Shown: one piece after another, positions 61,745-64,000 of the stretch
Numbering within the stretch: the first letter of the stretch is position 1
Layout: each line of letters begins with the position of its first letter
Source: Yinghuangia soli
GTDB taxonomy: Bacteria > Actinomycetota > Actinomycetes > Streptomycetales > Streptomycetaceae
Assembly (NCBI RefSeq): GCF_021502675.1
Contig: NZ_JAKFHA010000001.1
Span: 1-64,000, forward strand
Direction: 5' to 3'
Length of the DNA: 64,000 nucleotides
Notes under the pieces: generated by a model
Told to the model about the DNA's origin: nothing
Database searches by the model: none
Seen by the model: the letters and a program-made list of their open reading frames with translations, nothing else
Translations under genes and position numbers: made by a program

Positions 61745-63034
61745 GTGGTCGAGTTCCCCAGCGTCGTCGAGTTCATACGCCGCGCACTCGGCACCTTCCA
61801 CGATCTCGCCCAGCTCGGAGGCCTCGCGCCGGGCCCGCTCCCGCAGCCGGAAGCGCTGCTCACCGACCGTGCGAGGCTCGCCGGGTACGCACCGCAAGGG
61901 CGGACCTCCCCCGGCGGCTCATTCCGGATCCTGCGTACCGCCGACGCCCGCTGGCTCGGGCTCAGCCTCGCCCGCCCCGCCGACCTCGCGTCCGTCCCTG
62001 CCCTCACCCTCGGCGCACTGCCCGAGCCGCCCGCCGGGCGCCCGGACTGGCCCGCGATGGACGCCTGGGCCGCCACCCAACAGGCCGACGCCGCCTACCG
62101 CCAGGCCCTCTTGCTCGACATCCCCGCCGCGCTCCCCGACCGGCGGCAGCGCGCCCGGCACCCCTCACCCTCCGCCCGGCCCCGTGCGTTCCCCGGGCGA
62201 CTCCCGCACGGCGTACGCGTCCCCCGCGATACCTGGCAGCCGAGCACCCCCGCGCTCCGGGCCGTCCCGGAAAAGTCCGCCCCCGGCCCTGCCTGGTCGA
62301 CTCCGCGCCCCCGTCCGCTTGTCGTGGACCTCTCGTCCCTCTGGGCCGGTCCGCTGTGCGCCCACCTGCTGGGCCTCGCCGGTGCGCGCGTCGTCAAGGT
62401 GGAGAGCACCCGCCGCCCCGACGGCGCCCGTTCGGGACCGTCCGACTTCTACGACCTGCTGCACGGTGGCCATGAGTCCGTGGCCTTCGATTTCACGCGA
62501 CCAGCCGACCTGGCCAGGCTCGAAGCGGTCCTCTCGCTCGCGGACGTCGTCATCGAGGCGTCCCGCCCCCGCGCCCTCGCCCAACTCGGCATCGACCCGG
62601 CCGCGGTGGCTGCTGCCCGGCCCGGGCAGACGTGGGTGTCGATCACCGCGTACGGACGCACCGGCCCCGACGCCAACCGCCCCGGCTTCGGCGACGACGT
62701 GGCCTTCGAAGCCGGCCTCCACGACACCGCCCCCGACGACCCGGACACCCCGACCGTCCACGGAGACGCGATCGCCGACCCGCTGACCGGCGTCCATGCC
62801 GCGGTGGCGGCGATGTCCGGGCTGGTCACGGGCGGCGGTGCGATGTTCGACGTGTCCATGTACGACGCGGTGACCCTCGCCCTGAGCACCGCCCCGCGAT
62901 CCCGCAAGGCCCCCGCTCCGCGCCGTACGCCACGCCCCCGCTCCGGCGCGCGCACATCCGCACCACCGCCCCACAAGGCACCTGAACTCGGCGCCCACAC
63001 CGCTGCGTTCCTCGCCGAGTTCGACATCGCATGA
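61745..63034 (+). CDS. CaiB/BaiF-type CoA transferase, N-terminus altered
   Basis: A 429-residue class III CoA transferase. Markers are VVDLSSLWAGPLCAHLLGLA, GARVVKVESTRRPDG, FYDLLHGGHESVAFDFTRPA, DVVIEASRPRALAQLGID, WVSITAYGRTGPDANRPGFG and GDAIADPLTGVHAAVAAMSG with the probable catalytic Asp. The opening VVEFPSVVEFIRRALGTFHD does not look like the usual first block of the family (a W-A-x-S-G-A-M stretch is missing), so the true N-terminus may have been replaced during rearrangement. The stop overlaps the next start by ATGA. Confidence 0.75.
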   Translation: MVEFPSVVEFIRRALGTFHDLAQLGGLAPGPLPQPEALLTDRARLAGYAPQGRTSPGGSFRILRTADARWLGLSLARPADLASVPALTLGALPEPPAGRPDWPAMDAWAATQQADAAYRQALLLDIPAALPDRRQRARHPSPSARPRAFPGRLPHGVRVPRDTWQPSTPALRAVPEKSAPGPAWSTPRPRPLVVDLSSLWAGPLCAHLLGLAGARVVKVESTRRPDGARSGPSDFYDLLHGGHESVAFDFTRPADLARLEAVLSLADVVIEASRPRALAQLGIDPAAVAAARPGQTWVSITAYGRTGPDANRPGFGDDVAFEAGLHDTAPDDPDTPTVHGDAIADPLTGVHAAVAAMSGLVTGGGAMFDVSMYDAVTLALSTAPRSRKAPAPRRTPRPRSGARTSAPPPHKAPELGAHTAAFLAEFDIA

Positions 63035-64000
63035 CGGGGCGGCTCATCTTCCGCAACGTCGAACTCAACGGCGCCACGCACCATGACGTAGCCGTCACCG
63101 GCTTCCACCTCCCCGACGCCAGGCGGCCCGAGACCCCCAAGCTCCCCCGACTCCCCCAACGCCCCCAGCTCCCCGACGCCCCCCTTCCCCGCATCACCGA
63201 GATCACCGACGCCGGCGCACTACGACCGACCACCACCCAGCACGACGTCGTCGTGGACGGCCAAGGCGGTGCACTCTTCCGGGGTTTCACCGACCACCAC
63301 ACCCACCTCCACGCCCTCGCCGCCGCCATGCGCTCGGTCGACTGCGGCCCACCGCACGTACGCACCCCCGAAGAACTCGCCACCGCACTCCGGCAGGCCG
63401 CCCGCACCCTCCCGCCCACCACCTGGATCCGCGGCATCAACTACCACGAATCCACCGCCGGCCCCCTGACCCGGGCATCCCTCGACGCCCTCGGCGCCAC
63501 CCACCCTGTCCGGATCCAACACCGCAGCGGCGCCCTGTGGATCCTCAACTCCCCCGCGCTGCGAACTCTCGGACTGGACAGGCCTGGTGACCACCCCTCA
63601 GGCGTCGAGACAGACGCCTCCGGACACCCCACCGGCCGCCTCTGGCGCCTCGACGCCTGGCTCCGCGACCGCCTCCACCGCGCAGGCGTCCCGCCCACCG
63701 GCCTCCCCGACCTCACCCCGGTCGGCCACCGCTACGCGTCGTACGGCGTGACCGCCCTCACCGACGCAACCCCCGACCTGTCCGATGAAGCCGCCCGCCA
63801 CATAGCCGACGCCACCCGCACCGGCGCCCTCCCCCAACGCATCACCCTCCTGGGCCGCCCCACCGACGCAACCCCACCCACCCCGCCCTCACAACGGCAC
63901 CCGGCCCCACCCCCGAATCCCCACCGCATCCTCCAAGGCCCGACCAAACTCCTCCCCCCGGACCACCACCCTTGGCCGTACGACGAGTTGCTGTCCCGCA
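63031..64000 (+). CDS. Amidohydrolase family 3 (YtcJ-like), truncated by window end
   Basis: At least 323 residues to the window edge. N-terminal beta region, then the metal motif GFTDHHTHLHALAAAM, ATHPVRIQHRSGALWILNSP, and GRLWRLDAWLRDRLHR typical of YtcJ-like amidohydrolases. A Pro-rich insert lies at residues 35-55. ATG 63031 overlaps the CoA-transferase stop, so the two are co-translated. The substrate is probably a cyclic amide or imide linked to the acyl-CoA pathway. The C-terminal catalytic Asp lies beyond base 64000. Confidence 0.85.
   Translation, partial: MTGRLIFRNVELNGATHHDVAVTGFHLPDARRPETPKLPRLPQRPQLPDAPLPRITEITDAGALRPTTTQHDVVVDGQGGALFRGFTDHHTHLHALAAAMRSVDCGPPHVRTPEELATALRQAARTLPPTTWIRGINYHESTAGPLTRASLDALGATHPVRIQHRSGALWILNSPALRTLGLDRPGDHPSGVETDASGHPTGRLWRLDAWLRDRLHRAGVPPTGLPDLTPVGHRYASYGVTALTDATPDLSDEAARHIADATRTGALPQRITLLGRPTDATPPTPPSQRHPAPPPNPHRILQGPTKLLPPDHHPWPYDELLSR

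Overview
The window reads as the chromosome of a high-GC actinomycete, most likely in or near the Streptomycetaceae. Reasons: strong G/C bias at third codon positions, many GTG starts, an XRE/DUF397 regulator pair, a secreted YcnI-type protein, DmdR/IdeR-like iron boxes, GlnR-like boxes before amt-glnK, and long GC-rich hairpins without clear T-tracts. I saw no rRNA, tRNA, CRISPR array or intact prophage. Coordinates and starts were worked out by eye, and families were assigned from motifs rather than database searches.

Left end (1-13.1 kb): an IS5-type transposase tail abuts a PIMT-type methyltransferase gene. Just upstream of that gene is a 49-codon Cys-tailed peptide gene with an excellent ribosome binding site, divergent from the XRE/DUF397 pair. 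Next come a copper-type pair (His-rich membrane protein and YcnI), a LysR regulator, and two divergent secreted proteins (beta-propeller and phosphoesterase) that share the same Ig-like repeats. Then follow an MFS/TolB-like pair and a small cluster of antitoxins without toxins.

Middle (13.2-43.3 kb): hrpA helicase, a secreted hydrolase, an LMW phosphatase, an EmrB/QacA-type exporter with its TetR and operators, a MoxR/VWA pair beside a RlaP-like nucleotidyltransferase, an XRE-cupin regulator, a LURP-like protein, an APC permease, an orphan xanthine-dehydrogenase-type Mo subunit, an esterase, a PP2C phosphatase, an iron-box-controlled hemin ABC operon, a CrtC-like protein, an M50-like protease, SRPBCC and luciferase-like proteins, an IclR regulator, and an HPF/S30AE-like protein.

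Right end (43.3-64 kb): an unusual intracellular zincin resembling the anthrax lethal-factor-like fold, a nitrogen module (amt-glnK) whose transporter has Glu in place of the first twin-His residue, an anomalous C/G homopolymer hairpin, a membrane NACHT NTPase beside a probably truncated HEAT-repeat-like gene, LtrA, and a LysR/amidohydrolase pair. The end is a catabolic run (SDR, enoyl-CoA hydratase, CoA transferase, amidohydrolase) that appears interrupted by foreign small genes, leaving a fused hydratase and an N-terminally altered CoA transferase. The strongest leads are the peptide/methyltransferase locus, the zincin, the Amt variant and the rearranged hydratase/CoA-transferase junction.
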